A stretch of 64,000 nt of DNA from Bradyrhizobium sp. Tv2a-2 (GCF_000472425.1 NZ_AXAI01000007.1:62001-126000), one strand, 5' to 3'. Counted from the stretch's first letter, positions 27,629-37,092 are shown. Program-made: numbers and translations. The notes: generated from the sequence alone by a model not told the origin.

Positions 27629-27710
27629 CGCGCAGGATGGGCATCCATGATCCGCGAGCGCGAGAAGCGGTGGGTCTCGCTACGCTCTACCCACCCTCCG
27701 CTACTTTGCT

Positions 27711-28283
27711 TTAGCGCGGCGCGCGCTTCGCGAGAATCCGCTGCAAGGTGCGGCGATGCATGTTCAGCCGCCGCGCGGTTTCCGAGACGTTGCGGTTGCA
27801 CATCTCGTAGATGCGCTGGATGTGCTCCCAGCGCACGCGGTCGGCGGACATCGGATTTTGTGGTGGCTCGGATTTCTCCGTGCCGGTCGCAAGCAATGCA
27901 GCGATGACGTCGTCGGCATCGGCAGGCTTTGCGAGATAGTCGACCGCGCCCATCTTCACCGCAGTGACGGCGGTGGCGATATTGCCATAGCCGGTGAGCA
28001 CGATGACGCGCGCGTCGGGCCGCTTGCGCTTCAGGGCCGAGACCACGTCAAGACCGTTGCCGTCGCCGAGGCGCAGATCGACCACAGCAAAGGCGGGTGC
28101 AGCCTTTGCGATCTGCGTCAACCCTTCCGCGACGGTGTCGCACGATGTCACGGCGAAGCCGCGCGTCTCCATGGCGCGGGCAAGGCGCTCAAGAAACGGC
28201 TTGTCATCCTCGACAATCAGAAGCGATCGGTCGGGATAATCGGAGAGCTGCACGGGGGCGGCCAAGGTGGAGATCTCTGTCAT
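27711..28283 (-). CDS. regR: redox response regulator RegR (ActR/PrrA/RegA family)
   Basis: A 190-residue response regulator. The receiver has acidic pair VEDD, phospho-acceptor Asp69 in VVDLRLGDGNGLD, VLTGYGN and Lys in LAKPADADD. A short linker leads to the Fis-type HTH of this family (NRNVSETARRLNMHRRTLQRILAKR). In Bradyrhizobium, RegR activates fixR-nifA and other redox-controlled genes. It follows regS on the same strand with a 195-base gap. The assignment rests on the distinctive C-terminal HTH plus the adjacent kinase. Confidence 0.93.
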   Translation of the reverse strand: MTEISTLAAPVQLSDYPDRSLLIVEDDKPFLERLARAMETRGFAVTSCDTVAEGLTQIAKAAPAFAVVDLRLGDGNGLDVVSALKRKRPDARVIVLTGYGNIATAVTAVKMGAVDYLAKPADADDVIAALLATGTEKSEPPQNPMSADRVRWEHIQRIYEMCNRNVSETARRLNMHRRTLQRILAKRAPR

Positions 28284-28400
28284 AGCTCCTCATTATATGG
28301 CGTTGCTGGTGCCCCCTGCCAAGACCACCAAAAGTCCCCTTCGGAAATGCGGCCTTACGCCGCTGAGCCTGACGAGGCTTCCGTCGTCACACTCTATCCT

Positions 28401-28450
28401 TTTGTTTGAGCGTCATCTTTTCGGTAAAACGATGCCGCGTTTTGCGGCCC
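28401..28450 (-). repeat. diverged half-copy of repeat family A
   Basis: TTTGTTTGAGC, then ATCTTTTCGG, then a degenerate TTTTGCGG correspond to one half of the family A element with scattered mismatches. It lies in the regS-regR gap. The partner half is not recognisable. Confidence 0.45.
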
Positions 28451-28478
28451 AATGCGGCCCCGCGGGGCGAGATTAGCT

Positions 28479-29816
28479 CTAAATATCCGGCCTTTCGCCA
28501 CGTTCATCCGCCTCGAATCGGTCGCGCGGCCATTCCAGCGAGACCACGGCGCCGTGATCGGGAAAGGTGCGATTGGCAAAGGCGACCTTGGCGCCGGTCC
28601 GCTCGAGCAGCGTACGTGCGATGAAGACGCCGAGTCCAAGGCCCGAATGGTCGCTCGAATGGCCGCCCGGTTCATCCTCGGCTCCACGGCGGCGCGACAG
28701 ATAGGGCTCGCCGATGCGCTTCAGGATATCGGGCGCAAAGCCGGGCCCGTCGTCGGAGACCACGATCTCGACCGTCTCGCTATTCCACCAGGCATTCACC
28801 TCCACCGTCTCGCGCGCGAAGTCGACCGCGTTCTCCAGGATGTTGCCGATGCCATAAAGAATCGCCGGATTGCGCCAGCCGACCGGCTCCTTGGCGGCGG
28901 CGACCGCGATTCGCACCTTGATGGCGACGCCGAAATCGCGATGCGGCGCCACGATCTCCTCAATCAGGGTCGAGAGCTGCATGCGGTCGAACGGCGCGCC
29001 GCTCGACGAGAGCTGAGTGATTTTCGCCAGGATGTCGCGGCAGCGTTGCGCCTGCTCGCGCAGGGTCTTGATGTCGGCAGCAACGAGTTGATTCTCGTGC
29101 AGCGCCTTCTCCAGTTCGCGCGAGATCAGGACAATGGTCGAAAGCGGCGTGCCGAGTTCATGCGCGGCTGCGGCCGCCAGGCCATCGAGCTGGGTCAGAT
29201 GCTGCTCGCGCGCCAGCACGAGCTCGGTGGCGGCGAGCGCGTCCGCGAGCTTGCGCGCCTCCTCGGTGACCTGGAAGGCGTAGAGGCTGGTGACGCCGAT
29301 CGCCAGCACGATGGAGAGCCACACGCCGAGCAGGTAGATCGGCGGCAGGATCAGGGGTTCCTCGGCGTCCCAGGGCAGCGGCATGTAGAAGAACACCAGG
29401 ACCGAGGCGCAGGCGACCGCGAGGCCGCCGAGCGCGATGGTTAGCCGGACCGGGAGCGCCGTCGCCGAGATCAGGACGGGTGCTAGAAACAGGAACGAGA
29501 ACGGGTTCTGCAAGCCGCCGGTGAGAAACAACAGCGCCGCAAGCTCGATGATGTTGAGGGCAAGGAGCGCGGCGGCATAGACCGGCTCCAGCCGCTGCAT
29601 CGGGTTGAAGGCGATCTGGAGGCCGAGATTGAGCAGCGCCGACAGGCCGACGATGGTGAGGCATGGAATAACGGGTAAGTCGAATTCCAGCCCCTGCAGC
29701 ACGATGAAAATGGCAGCGAGCTGCCCCAGCACGGCAAGCCAGCGCAGCCGCAGAATCGTGTCCAGGCGCACGTGGCGCCGCGGGTGGCGGAAGTCGGAGG
29801 CGGCGATGTCGGTCAT
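28479..29816 (-). CDS. regS: redox sensor histidine kinase RegS (ActS/PrrB/RegB family)
   Basis: A 445-residue membrane kinase. It has six N-terminal helices and the family's quinone-associated GGLQNPFSFLFLAP motif. The HisKA domain has His219 in AAAHELGTPLSTI. Cys259 in AQRCRDIL corresponds to the redox-active cysteine of RegB-type kinases. The ATPase domain has DDGPGFAPDI and GLGLGVFIA. It phosphorylates RegR according to redox state. The start lies 100 bases from a divergent ABC transporter gene. I looked for a RegR box there and found no good match. Confidence 0.93.
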   Translation of the reverse strand: MTDIAASDFRHPRRHVRLDTILRLRWLAVLGQLAAIFIVLQGLEFDLPVIPCLTIVGLSALLNLGLQIAFNPMQRLEPVYAAALLALNIIELAALLFLTGGLQNPFSFLFLAPVLISATALPVRLTIALGGLAVACASVLVFFYMPLPWDAEEPLILPPIYLLGVWLSIVLAIGVTSLYAFQVTEEARKLADALAATELVLAREQHLTQLDGLAAAAAHELGTPLSTIVLISRELEKALHENQLVAADIKTLREQAQRCRDILAKITQLSSSGAPFDRMQLSTLIEEIVAPHRDFGVAIKVRIAVAAAKEPVGWRNPAILYGIGNILENAVDFARETVEVNAWWNSETVEIVVSDDGPGFAPDILKRIGEPYLSRRRGAEDEPGGHSSDHSGLGLGVFIARTLLERTGAKVAFANRTFPDHGAVVSLEWPRDRFEADERGERPDI

Positions 29817-29916
29817 GCTGTGTAGTTTAGCTGCGCAGGTGCCCGATCACAAATTGCACGCTTTCGGAGGCAATGGAGTTGCGCTTATCGCCGCAATGGC
29901 CCAATGAACGGTCGTT

Positions 29917-30711
29917 ATGAACGTCATCGACCAGGTTTCGCATTCGGTGCCTCCCGCCGACGCAACAGTGCCTGCGGCGATCGAGGTCGCGCATCTGACC
30001 AAGGTCTACAAGCAGACGCTTGCCGTCGATGACATCTCCTTTGCCATCGCGCGTGGCAGCACCACGGGGCTGTTGGGCGGCAACGGTGCCGGCAAGACCA
30101 CGACGATTGCCATGATCATGGGGCTGGTGCTGCCGACCGCCGGCCGGGTCCGGGTGCTGGGCCACGAGATGCCGCGCGAGGCGGCTCGCGTGCTCGGGCG
30201 GATGAATTTCGAGAGCCCGTATGTGGATATGCCGACGCGGCTCACGGTGCGGCAGAACCTCACCATCTTCGGCCGGCTCTATGCGGTGGAGCACTTACGC
30301 GACCGCATCGCGCAACTGGCCGATGATCTCGACCTCAACGATTTCATCGACCGCGCCAATGGAAAGCTCTCGGCTGGGCAGAAGACCCGCGTGGCGCTCG
30401 CGAAGGCCCTGATCAACCAGCCCGAACTGCTCCTGCTCGACGAGCCGACCGCATCGCTCGACCCCGATACTGCGGACTGGGTGCGAGAGCATCTGGCGAA
30501 TTATCGCAAGGCGCACCAGGCGACCATCCTGCTCGCCTCCCACAACATGCTGGAGGTCGAGCGCATGTGCGACCGCGTGATCATCATGAAACGCGGCCGC
30601 ATCGTGGACGACGACAGTCCGGATGGCATCATGGCGCGCTACAACCGCGCGACGCTGGAGGAGGTGTTTCTCGACGTTGCGCGCGGCCGCGGCAGGGACG
30701 GCGCATCATGA
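29917..30711 (+). CDS. ABC-2 type transporter ATP-binding protein
   Basis: A 264-residue ATPase with Walker A GGNGAGKTTT, signature LSAGQKTR, Walker B LLLLDEPTASLD and switch His in LLASHNM. Its stop overlaps the permease start (ATGA), so the two are co-translated. The type is that of drug, polysaccharide or lipid exporters (ABC-2). The substrate is unknown. The gene is divergent from regS. Confidence 0.9.
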   Translation: MNVIDQVSHSVPPADATVPAAIEVAHLTKVYKQTLAVDDISFAIARGSTTGLLGGNGAGKTTTIAMIMGLVLPTAGRVRVLGHEMPREAARVLGRMNFESPYVDMPTRLTVRQNLTIFGRLYAVEHLRDRIAQLADDLDLNDFIDRANGKLSAGQKTRVALAKALINQPELLLLDEPTASLDPDTADWVREHLANYRKAHQATILLASHNMLEVERMCDRVIIMKRGRIVDDDSPDGIMARYNRATLEEVFLDVARGRGRDGAS

Positions 30712-31538
30712 GCGACCTGACGAGCGATCTGGCGCTGCATGGCGGGATCTCGTTCAACCGAATCGGCGCGATGATCCTGCGCTATTGGTACCTGCTGCTG
30801 TCGTCCTGGCCGCGCTTGCTGGAGCTCGCGTACTGGCCGGTGCTGCAGGTCATCACCTGGGGCTTCCTGCAGTCCTATCTTGCCCAGAACGCCAATTTCT
30901 TTGCCCGCGCCGGCGGCACGCTGATCGGCGCGGTGATTCTGTGGGATATTCTGTTCCGCGGCCAGCTCGGCTTTTCCATCTCGTTTCTGGAGGAAATGTG
31001 GGCGCGCAACCTCGGCAACCTCATGATGAGCCCGCTGAAGCCGATCGAGTTCTTGATCGCGCTGATGGCGATGAGCCTGATCCGGCTTGCCATCGGCGTC
31101 ATCCCGATGGTCGGGCTGGCGCTATTTCTGTTCCACTTCAATTTCTTTGGACTCGGCCTGCCGTTGATCGCCTTCTTCTGCAATCTGATCTTCACCAGCT
31201 GGGCGGTCGGCATCTTCGTCTCGGGGCTCGTGCTGCGCCATGGGCTTGGCGCCGAGAGCATCGTCTGGACGCTGATGTTCGCGCTGATGCCGCTCGCCTG
31301 CGTTTATTATCCGGTGCACGTGTTGCCGCTCTGGCTGCAATACGTGTCCTGGTCGCTGCCGCCGACCTATGTGTTCGAGGGCATGCGGGCGCTTCTGATC
31401 GATCACGTCTTCCGGGCCGACCTGATGCTCTCAGCGCTCGTGATTAACGCCGCGCTGCTTGTGGCTTGCTTTGCAGCATTTCTTGCCCTTTTGCGCAGCG
31501 CACGCCGGCATGGATCGCTGCTCGGGGGTGGCGAATAA
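30708..31538 (+). CDS. ABC-2 type transporter permease
   Basis: A 276-residue membrane protein with about six helices and the ABC-2 pattern. A re-entrant N-terminal segment (SSWPRLLELAYWPVLQVITWGFLQSYL) is followed by a cytoplasmic EEMWARNLGNLMMSPLKPIEFLIALM stretch and a C-terminal LPLWLQYVSWSLPPTYVFEGMR motif common in these exporters. It starts on the A of the ATPase gene's ATGA junction. It is presumably a homodimeric exporter with the upstream ATPase; its cargo cannot be read from sequence. Confidence 0.9.
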   Translation: MSDLTSDLALHGGISFNRIGAMILRYWYLLLSSWPRLLELAYWPVLQVITWGFLQSYLAQNANFFARAGGTLIGAVILWDILFRGQLGFSISFLEEMWARNLGNLMMSPLKPIEFLIALMAMSLIRLAIGVIPMVGLALFLFHFNFFGLGLPLIAFFCNLIFTSWAVGIFVSGLVLRHGLGAESIVWTLMFALMPLACVYYPVHVLPLWLQYVSWSLPPTYVFEGMRALLIDHVFRADLMLSALVINAALLVACFAAFLALLRSARRHGSLLGGGE

Positions 31539-31659
31539 GTCACTTTCCCGTGGAATCTCGCGATCTTCGCTGGAAAAGGCCCGTAAATGTACCGATCTCT
31601 GCATTGACGCATTATTACGCATTCGGCAGTATTTTGCGTCGCAAAAGGGATACAGAATC

Positions 31660-32988
31660 ATGCCCATTGGTGAGTTTGGCGGCGCACCTCCGTTAGCTGC
31701 TGAAGGCAGTCCGGCACTAACGACGCCCATGTACTGGATGTACGAGATGGCGCAGGCCTCGCTCAATCCGGCACGCGCGGTCTCGGATGCCACCAAGATC
31801 CTGTTTCAGAATCCCCTGAATCCCTGGTCGCACACCCAGTTCGGCAAGTCGATCGCGGCGGCCGCGGAGTTGTTCGAGCGTACCACGCGCCGTTACGGCA
31901 AGCCGGAATGGGGGCTGAACGACACCGAGGTTGCAGGCGTCCGCGTGCCGATCGAGGTGCGCAGCGTCTGGGAAAAGCCATTCTGCCGGCTCCTGCACTT
32001 CGATCGCAGGTTCACCCGTCCGCTGCGCCATCCGCAGCCGCGCGTGCTGATCGTAGCGCCGATGTCCGGCCATTACGCGACGCTGTTGCGCGGCACGGTG
32101 GAAGCCTTCCTGCCGACTCATGAAGTCTACATCACCGACTGGGCGGACGCCCGCATGGTGCCGCTGTCGGAAGGCCGTTTCGATTTGGACGATTACATCG
32201 ATTATGTGATCGAGATGCTGCACGCGCTGGGCGGCAACATGCATGTGATCGCGGTGTGCCAGCCCTCAGTGCCTGTTGTCGCTGCGGTGTCGCTGATGGA
32301 AGCGCGGCATGATCCCTTCGTGCCTATCTCGATGACCTTGATGGGTGGCCCGATCGATACCCGCTGCAACCCGACCGCGGTCAACGATCTCGCCCAGGAG
32401 CGCGGCATCGAATGGTTCCGCAGCCATGTCATCACCAAGGTGCCGTTCCCGCATCCCGGCGTGATGCGTGACGTCTATCCGGGATTCCTGCAGTTGAATG
32501 GCTTCATCAGCATGAATCTCGACCGCCACATGGACGCGCACAAGAATCTGTTCCGCAATCTGGTGAAGGGCGACGGCGATCTCGTCGACAAGCATCGTGA
32601 TTTCTACGACGAATATCTCGCGGTGATGGACCTGGCCGCCGAATATTACCTGCAGACGGTCGACACCGTTTTCGTCAAGCACTCCTTGCCGAAGGGTGAA
32701 ATGACCCATCGCGGCACACTGGTCGATCCCTCGAAGGTGACGCGCGTTGCACTGATGACGGTGGAAGGCGAGAAGGACGACATTTCCGGCCTCGGGCAGA
32801 CCGAAGCAACGCATCGTCTGTGCAGTTCGATCCCGCAACATCGTCGCGTGCACTATGTGCAGCCGGGCGTTGGACACTACGGCGTCTTCAATGGTTCCCG
32901 CTTCCGCTCGGAGATCGTGCCGCGCATCAATGATTTCATGATGTCGGCTGCGAATCCCAAGTCGAGATTGGCGTTGGCCGCCGAATAA
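31660..32988 (+). CDS. phaZ: intracellular polyhydroxyalkanoate depolymerase
   Basis: A 442-residue intracellular PHB depolymerase that mobilises stored polyester granules to hydroxybutyrate. It is of the Ralstonia PhaZ1 type, with a cysteine nucleophile: Cys200 in VCQPSVP, the acid Asp in VEGEKDDISG and His in GVGHYGVF. The N-terminal MYWMYEMAQASLNPAR is typical, and I chose the ATG preceded by AAAAGGGA; translation could also begin at the internal Met of MYWMYEM. It is monocistronic. Together with the esterase at 24911 it suggests active PHB turnover, though only this one is confidently assigned. Confidence 0.94.
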   Translation: MPIGEFGGAPPLAAEGSPALTTPMYWMYEMAQASLNPARAVSDATKILFQNPLNPWSHTQFGKSIAAAAELFERTTRRYGKPEWGLNDTEVAGVRVPIEVRSVWEKPFCRLLHFDRRFTRPLRHPQPRVLIVAPMSGHYATLLRGTVEAFLPTHEVYITDWADARMVPLSEGRFDLDDYIDYVIEMLHALGGNMHVIAVCQPSVPVVAAVSLMEARHDPFVPISMTLMGGPIDTRCNPTAVNDLAQERGIEWFRSHVITKVPFPHPGVMRDVYPGFLQLNGFISMNLDRHMDAHKNLFRNLVKGDGDLVDKHRDFYDEYLAVMDLAAEYYLQTVDTVFVKHSLPKGEMTHRGTLVDPSKVTRVALMTVEGEKDDISGLGQTEATHRLCSSIPQHRRVHYVQPGVGHYGVFNGSRFRSEIVPRINDFMMSAANPKSRLALAAE

Positions 32989-33300
32989 CGTTGCGAACGC
33001 TGGAATCATGCGTTGATCGCGCGAAACCGCGCCGAATCGCCACCACGGTTAAGCTCCTGATCCGGCGTCAGGAATGCTGGATTCGGGGTCTGACAAGGAA
33101 TGAGTGTGGCCTCATCCTTTGGGGGCGCCAAAAACAGGTCTTTTTTGTCAAAATTTCCGATTTCGGGCCCATTTTGTAGGGGCTGACGGAGGGGGGAGGC
33201 CCTGTATATTGGGCAAATGATTTGTTTTTGCGCCGGGCGATTTCGCTGGCTTGGGATATGGCAGAATCCGGGCGAACTCCTGCCCCCCGGACTGACTGAC
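32989..33300. other. 312-base gap, no gene seen
   Basis: It separates phaZ from the metallopeptidase gene. It contains T-runs and a G-rich stretch (near 33180-33205) but no convincing open frame, RNA fold or known element. The part before 33301 may hold the metallopeptidase promoter. Confidence 0.4.
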
Positions 33301-34056
33301 ATGGCCACTCGTGCGCTCCTGTATCGGCGCCCCTACGAACCTTCGACTCTCCTGATCAAGCATGGCTCGCAAGTCTTTGCGATCCGTGTGCGCCGGCATC
33401 GCCGTGCGCGTCGTTACACGCTGCGCATTCATCCTACTGATCGCGAAGCGATATTGACCATGCCGCCGCGAGGCACGATCGCGGAGGCGAAAGAGTTCGC
33501 GCAGCTGCATGGCGGCTGGATCGCCGCGCGTTTGGGACGTTTGCCAAAGGCCGCGCCGTTCCATCCGGGTGCCGTGGTGCCGTTGCGCGGCACGCCGCAC
33601 CGGATCGTGCATCGGGCCGGCGAGCGCGGCACGGTGTGGACCGAGACGCGCGACAGCGGCGAGAAGATCCTTTGCGTCGCCGGTGGCTTCGATCACGTCG
33701 ACCGGCGGGTGCATGATTACCTCAAGCGCGAGGCGCGGCGCGATCTGCAGAAGGCGGCGCAGATTTACGCAGCCGAGCTCGGCGTGCGCGTCAAACGGCT
33801 GTCGATTCGCGATCAATCGAGCCGCTGGGGCTCATGCACCTCGGCCGGCTCGCTTTCGTTCTCCTGGCGGCTCATCCTCGCGCCGCCTTACGTGCTCGAC
33901 TATCTCGCGGCCCACGAGGTCGCGCATCTGGTCGAGATGAACCACTCGCCGCGGTTCTGGAAAGTGGTGGGCCGCATCTGCCCGTCACAGGAGCGGGCGA
34001 AGAAGTGGCTCGATACGTGCGGGAACGACCTGCACCGGTATGGGATCGAGGATTAG
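33301..34056 (+). CDS. YgjP-like (SprT/M48-related) metallopeptidase
   Basis: A 251-residue protein of the YgjP/DUF45 zinc metallopeptidase family. It has the gluzincin-like HEVAH at residues 205-209, followed by LVEMNHSPRFWKVV with the third ligand, and the diagnostic DQSSRWGSCTSAGSLSFSWRL upstream. The N-terminal half is a beta-rich domain (RVRRHRRARRYTLRIHP). The physiological substrate is unknown. A frame 28 codons longer exists, but MATRALLYRRP fits better as the start. The ribosome-binding site is weak. Confidence 0.9.
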   Translation: MATRALLYRRPYEPSTLLIKHGSQVFAIRVRRHRRARRYTLRIHPTDREAILTMPPRGTIAEAKEFAQLHGGWIAARLGRLPKAAPFHPGAVVPLRGTPHRIVHRAGERGTVWTETRDSGEKILCVAGGFDHVDRRVHDYLKREARRDLQKAAQIYAAELGVRVKRLSIRDQSSRWGSCTSAGSLSFSWRLILAPPYVLDYLAAHEVAHLVEMNHSPRFWKVVGRICPSQERAKKWLDTCGNDLHRYGIED

Positions 34057-34158
34057 AGTGTTTTCGAGCGAAGTGGGGACCGGTTCGCGTGAAGAAAACG
34101 CGTCAAAACAAGAATCTAGAGCTCCGGTTCTGATTCAATCAGAACCGGAAATGCTCTA
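34057..34158 (+). repeat. palindromic intergenic repeat family B, copy 2
   Basis: Second copy of the 102-base double stem-loop seen at 26229, differing at only a few bases. As with copy 1, it begins immediately after a stop codon and separates convergent genes, here the metallopeptidase and the PBP1A gene. Confidence 0.9.
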
Positions 34159-34200
34159 GCTGTCGTCGGAACGACAGTGTTGAAGCAGTCGCGCTTCCAA

Positions 34201-36423
34201 CTATCGCCCGAAAAGCCGCTGAATAAGCCAGCCATCGAGCCCAGCATCAGCTTCGGGCCGTACTGCGGCGCGGGTTGGTGATGGCCGTCCGCTATTGTTG
34301 GCAGGTTGGGGCGCGGACGGCATTGCCGCCGATGACGTCGGCGCTGTGACTTGCGAGGCGATCTGGGCCAGCGTTGCCAGAGGGCCGGATGGCTGCACAT
34401 TCGATGACGGCGCGTTCGGCAGGGGCGTCGGCTGTACGCCCTGGAGTGCGACGCGCATGAAGCGCGACCACACTTCGACCGGCAGGCCGCCGCCGGTGGT
34501 CTTCTTGGTCGGCGAGTTGTCGTCATTGCCGAGCCAGACGCCGGCTACCAGATGCGACGTGTAGCCGATGAACCAGGCGTCGCGGAAATCCTGGCTGGTG
34601 CCGGTCTTGCCGGCGGCCTGCCAGCCCTGGATCTCGGCCTTCCGCGCGGTGCCGGAGATCAGCGTCTGCTCCATCATGCTGTTCATCATCGCCACATTGC
34701 GCGGCTCGATCACCTGGTTCGGCTGTTCGGGCTGGCGCATGTAAAGCAGCTTGCCGTCCAGCGTCTTGATCCTGTTAACGACATGGGGCGAGACGACAAA
34801 GCCGCCGTTGGCGAAGGTCGCGTAGGCGCCGACCAACTCGGTGACGGAGACTTCCGAGGTGCCGAGCGCGATCGAGGCGTTGGGCTCGAGCTTTGAGGAG
34901 ATGCCGAGCCGGTGCGCGGTGCGCACCACGTTCTTCGGTCCGACCTCGAGCCCCACCCGCACCGCGACCGTGTTGAGCGACATCGCAAGCGCCTGGGTCA
35001 GGGTGACCTGGCCGAAATATTCATGGCTGTAGTTCTCGGGTTTCCAGCCCTTCACATCGAGTGGCGCGTCGAGCCGCACCGTCTCGGGCGTGAGCCCCGA
35101 CTCGATCGCGGTGAGGTATACGAACGGCTTGAATGCCGAGCCCGGCTGGCGCCTGGCGGTGACGGCGCGGTTGAACTGGCTCTCGGCATAATTGCGCCCG
35201 CCGACCATGGCGCGCACGGCCCCGTCAGGGGTCATTGCCACCAGCGCGCCCTGGCTGACATTGAACTTCAAGCTCTTTGCCGCGAGCTCGTCGATCACGG
35301 CGGCTTCGGCCGCGCTCTGCAGCTTGGGATCGATCGTGGTCTCGACCACGATGCTCTGCTCGATCTGGCCGACGAGGTCGTCCAGCACCTCGGAGATCCA
35401 GTCGGCGACATAGTTGACGGTGCCGGCACCGGCCGGCTTCACCGACTGGGCCGGATGGGCGCTCGCGGCTTCCGCCTGTGCCTCGGTGATGAATTTTGCC
35501 TCGGCCATTGCCGCGAGCACGGTTTTCGCACGGGCCTCTGCGCCTTCGGGGTTGCGGTTGGGCGCAAGGCGCGAGGGGGACTTGACGAGGCCGGCGAGCA
35601 TCGCGGCTTCGCCAATGGTGACGTTCTTCGCCGACTTGCCGAAATAGCGCTGCGCGGCCGCCTCCACGCCATAGGCGCCGGAGCCGAAATAGACCCGGTT
35701 CAGATACAGCTCGAGGAGCTCGTTCTTGGAATATTTGCGCTCCAGCCACAGCGCGAGCTCGACCTCCTGCAGCTTGCGCAGCATGGTGCGCTCCTGGGTC
35801 AGGAACAGGTTCTTGGCGAGCTGCTGGGTCAGCGTCGAGCCGCCCTGCGAGACCCCGCGATGCAGGAGGTTTGTGACCGCCGCGCGCAAGATGCCAAAGG
35901 GGTCGATGCCGAAATGGGAATAGAAGCGGCGGTCCTCGATGGCGATGAAGGCTTTCGGCAAGTATGGCGGCAGGTCCTTCAGCGCGACGTTGGCGCCCGC
36001 CATCTCGCCGCGTTGCGCCAGCACGCTGCCGTCGACACCTGTGATCTCGATGGTCGGCGGGCGCTTCGGGATTTCCAGCGACTGGATCGGCGGCAGGTGC
36101 GCGCCGGCCCAGATCACCGCACCGATCACCGCGATGCCGGCCCACAGGCCGCACACCACGCCCCAATAGAGCAGGCGCGATAGGCTAGCGCCGCCGCGCG
36201 ACTTGCTACGGCGCCTGTTGCTCACGTTGGAAGCCGGCTTTCGCTCACGCGGTGGGTCATCGTCATCAGGCTCCTCCTGCTTGCGCTTGGCAGAGGTCTT
36301 TTTCGGCGTGCTCATGGGCGAAGGAATGCGGTCTTCCGGGCTGAGCCGGATCGCGGCAAGCGACGCGCCGAGTCCGAATTGCGGCTCCTTGCGAGCGCCG
36401 CTCTTTTTCCGTCCCCACGCCAT
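34201..36423 (-). CDS. PBP1A family penicillin-binding protein
   Basis: A 740-residue bifunctional peptidoglycan synthase. A basic N-terminal cytoplasmic tail (Lys/Arg/Asp-rich, about 1-95) precedes one membrane helix (about 105-125). The GT51 glycosyltransferase domain has EDRRFYSHFGIDP and QGGSTLTQQLAKNLFL. The transpeptidase domain has SxxK in GSAFKPF, SxN in MSLNTVAVR and KTG in GKTGTSQD. The C-terminus is a Pro/Ala/Ser-rich low-complexity tail of about 80 residues. It polymerises and crosslinks glycan strands at the periplasmic face. I start at MAWGRKKS rather than 11 codons upstream. Confidence 0.94.
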   Translation of the reverse strand: MAWGRKKSGARKEPQFGLGASLAAIRLSPEDRIPSPMSTPKKTSAKRKQEEPDDDDPPRERKPASNVSNRRRSKSRGGASLSRLLYWGVVCGLWAGIAVIGAVIWAGAHLPPIQSLEIPKRPPTIEITGVDGSVLAQRGEMAGANVALKDLPPYLPKAFIAIEDRRFYSHFGIDPFGILRAAVTNLLHRGVSQGGSTLTQQLAKNLFLTQERTMLRKLQEVELALWLERKYSKNELLELYLNRVYFGSGAYGVEAAAQRYFGKSAKNVTIGEAAMLAGLVKSPSRLAPNRNPEGAEARAKTVLAAMAEAKFITEAQAEAASAHPAQSVKPAGAGTVNYVADWISEVLDDLVGQIEQSIVVETTIDPKLQSAAEAAVIDELAAKSLKFNVSQGALVAMTPDGAVRAMVGGRNYAESQFNRAVTARRQPGSAFKPFVYLTAIESGLTPETVRLDAPLDVKGWKPENYSHEYFGQVTLTQALAMSLNTVAVRVGLEVGPKNVVRTAHRLGISSKLEPNASIALGTSEVSVTELVGAYATFANGGFVVSPHVVNRIKTLDGKLLYMRQPEQPNQVIEPRNVAMMNSMMEQTLISGTARKAEIQGWQAAGKTGTSQDFRDAWFIGYTSHLVAGVWLGNDDNSPTKKTTGGGLPVEVWSRFMRVALQGVQPTPLPNAPSSNVQPSGPLATLAQIASQVTAPTSSAAMPSAPQPANNSGRPSPTRAAVRPEADAGLDGWLIQRLFGR

Positions 36424-36565
36424 ACGCAGCTCACGCCCACAAGACTCCCACAACACGCTAGCGGTGGGACTTTAAGGGCCGGTTACGCAAACCTTAACGC
36501 GGCATTAGGAGGTAGGGCGTCGCGTGATAGAACAGTGTCGGAAACGGGCTTTAAGGGAGAGCCGC

Positions 36566-36991
36566 ATGGGCCATATCGATCCGACCAAGGAAGTTTTCGC
36601 AGAGTTCCGCGCCAATGATCGCCCGGGACCGATCCACATGCTCAACCTCGTGCGCTTGCGCACTGAGGCCGCCTATCCCGACGGCCGCAAGGCGAGCGGC
36701 GCGGAGGCCTACGCGGCCTATGGTCGCGAGAGCGGCCCGGTGTTTGCGCGGCTCGGCGGCAGGATCGTCTGGCAAGGCCGGTTCGAGCTGATGCTGATCG
36801 GTCCACGGGACGAGCGCTGGGACCATTGCTTCATCGCCGAATATCCCAGCGTCGGCGCCTTTGTCGAGATGATCCGCGATCCCGTCTATCGGGAAGCGGT
36901 CAAGCACCGCCAGGCGGGCGTGGAGGATTCGCGCTTGATCCGGTGCGGCGTGCTGCCGATTGGAAAGACGTTCGGGGAGATTCCGACCTAA
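36566..36991 (+). CDS. DUF1330 domain-containing protein
   Basis: A 141-residue protein of the DUF1330 family, a ferredoxin-like alpha-beta fold dimer. The pattern IHMLNLVRLRTEAAYPDGRKASGAEAYAAYGRESGPVFARLGGRIVWQGRFELMLIG is characteristic. The function is unknown. AAGGGAGAG lies 5 bases upstream of the start. Its stop codon TAA is shared with the first base of a family A repeat, so the element abuts the coding end. Confidence 0.9.
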   Translation: MGHIDPTKEVFAEFRANDRPGPIHMLNLVRLRTEAAYPDGRKASGAEAYAAYGRESGPVFARLGGRIVWQGRFELMLIGPRDERWDHCFIAEYPSVGAFVEMIRDPVYREAVKHRQAGVEDSRLIRCGVLPIGKTFGEIPT

Positions 36992-37092
36992 AGCATGATC
37001 CGGAAAAGTGTGCAGCGGTTTTCCGAAAAGATCATGCTCAATCAAAGACCTAAAGCGCGATGACGATTCAACCAAATCTCATCGCGCTTTAG
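36991..37092 (+). repeat. palindromic intergenic repeat family A, copy 4
   Basis: Fourth copy of the 100-base double palindrome, in the same orientation as copy 3. It starts on the last base of the DUF1330 stop codon. Confidence 0.9.

Noticed and set aside
29817..29916. RegR box between regS and the ABC exporter
   Set aside because: GCGCTTATCGCCGC looked promising, but the invariant positions of the known RegR consensus do not align.
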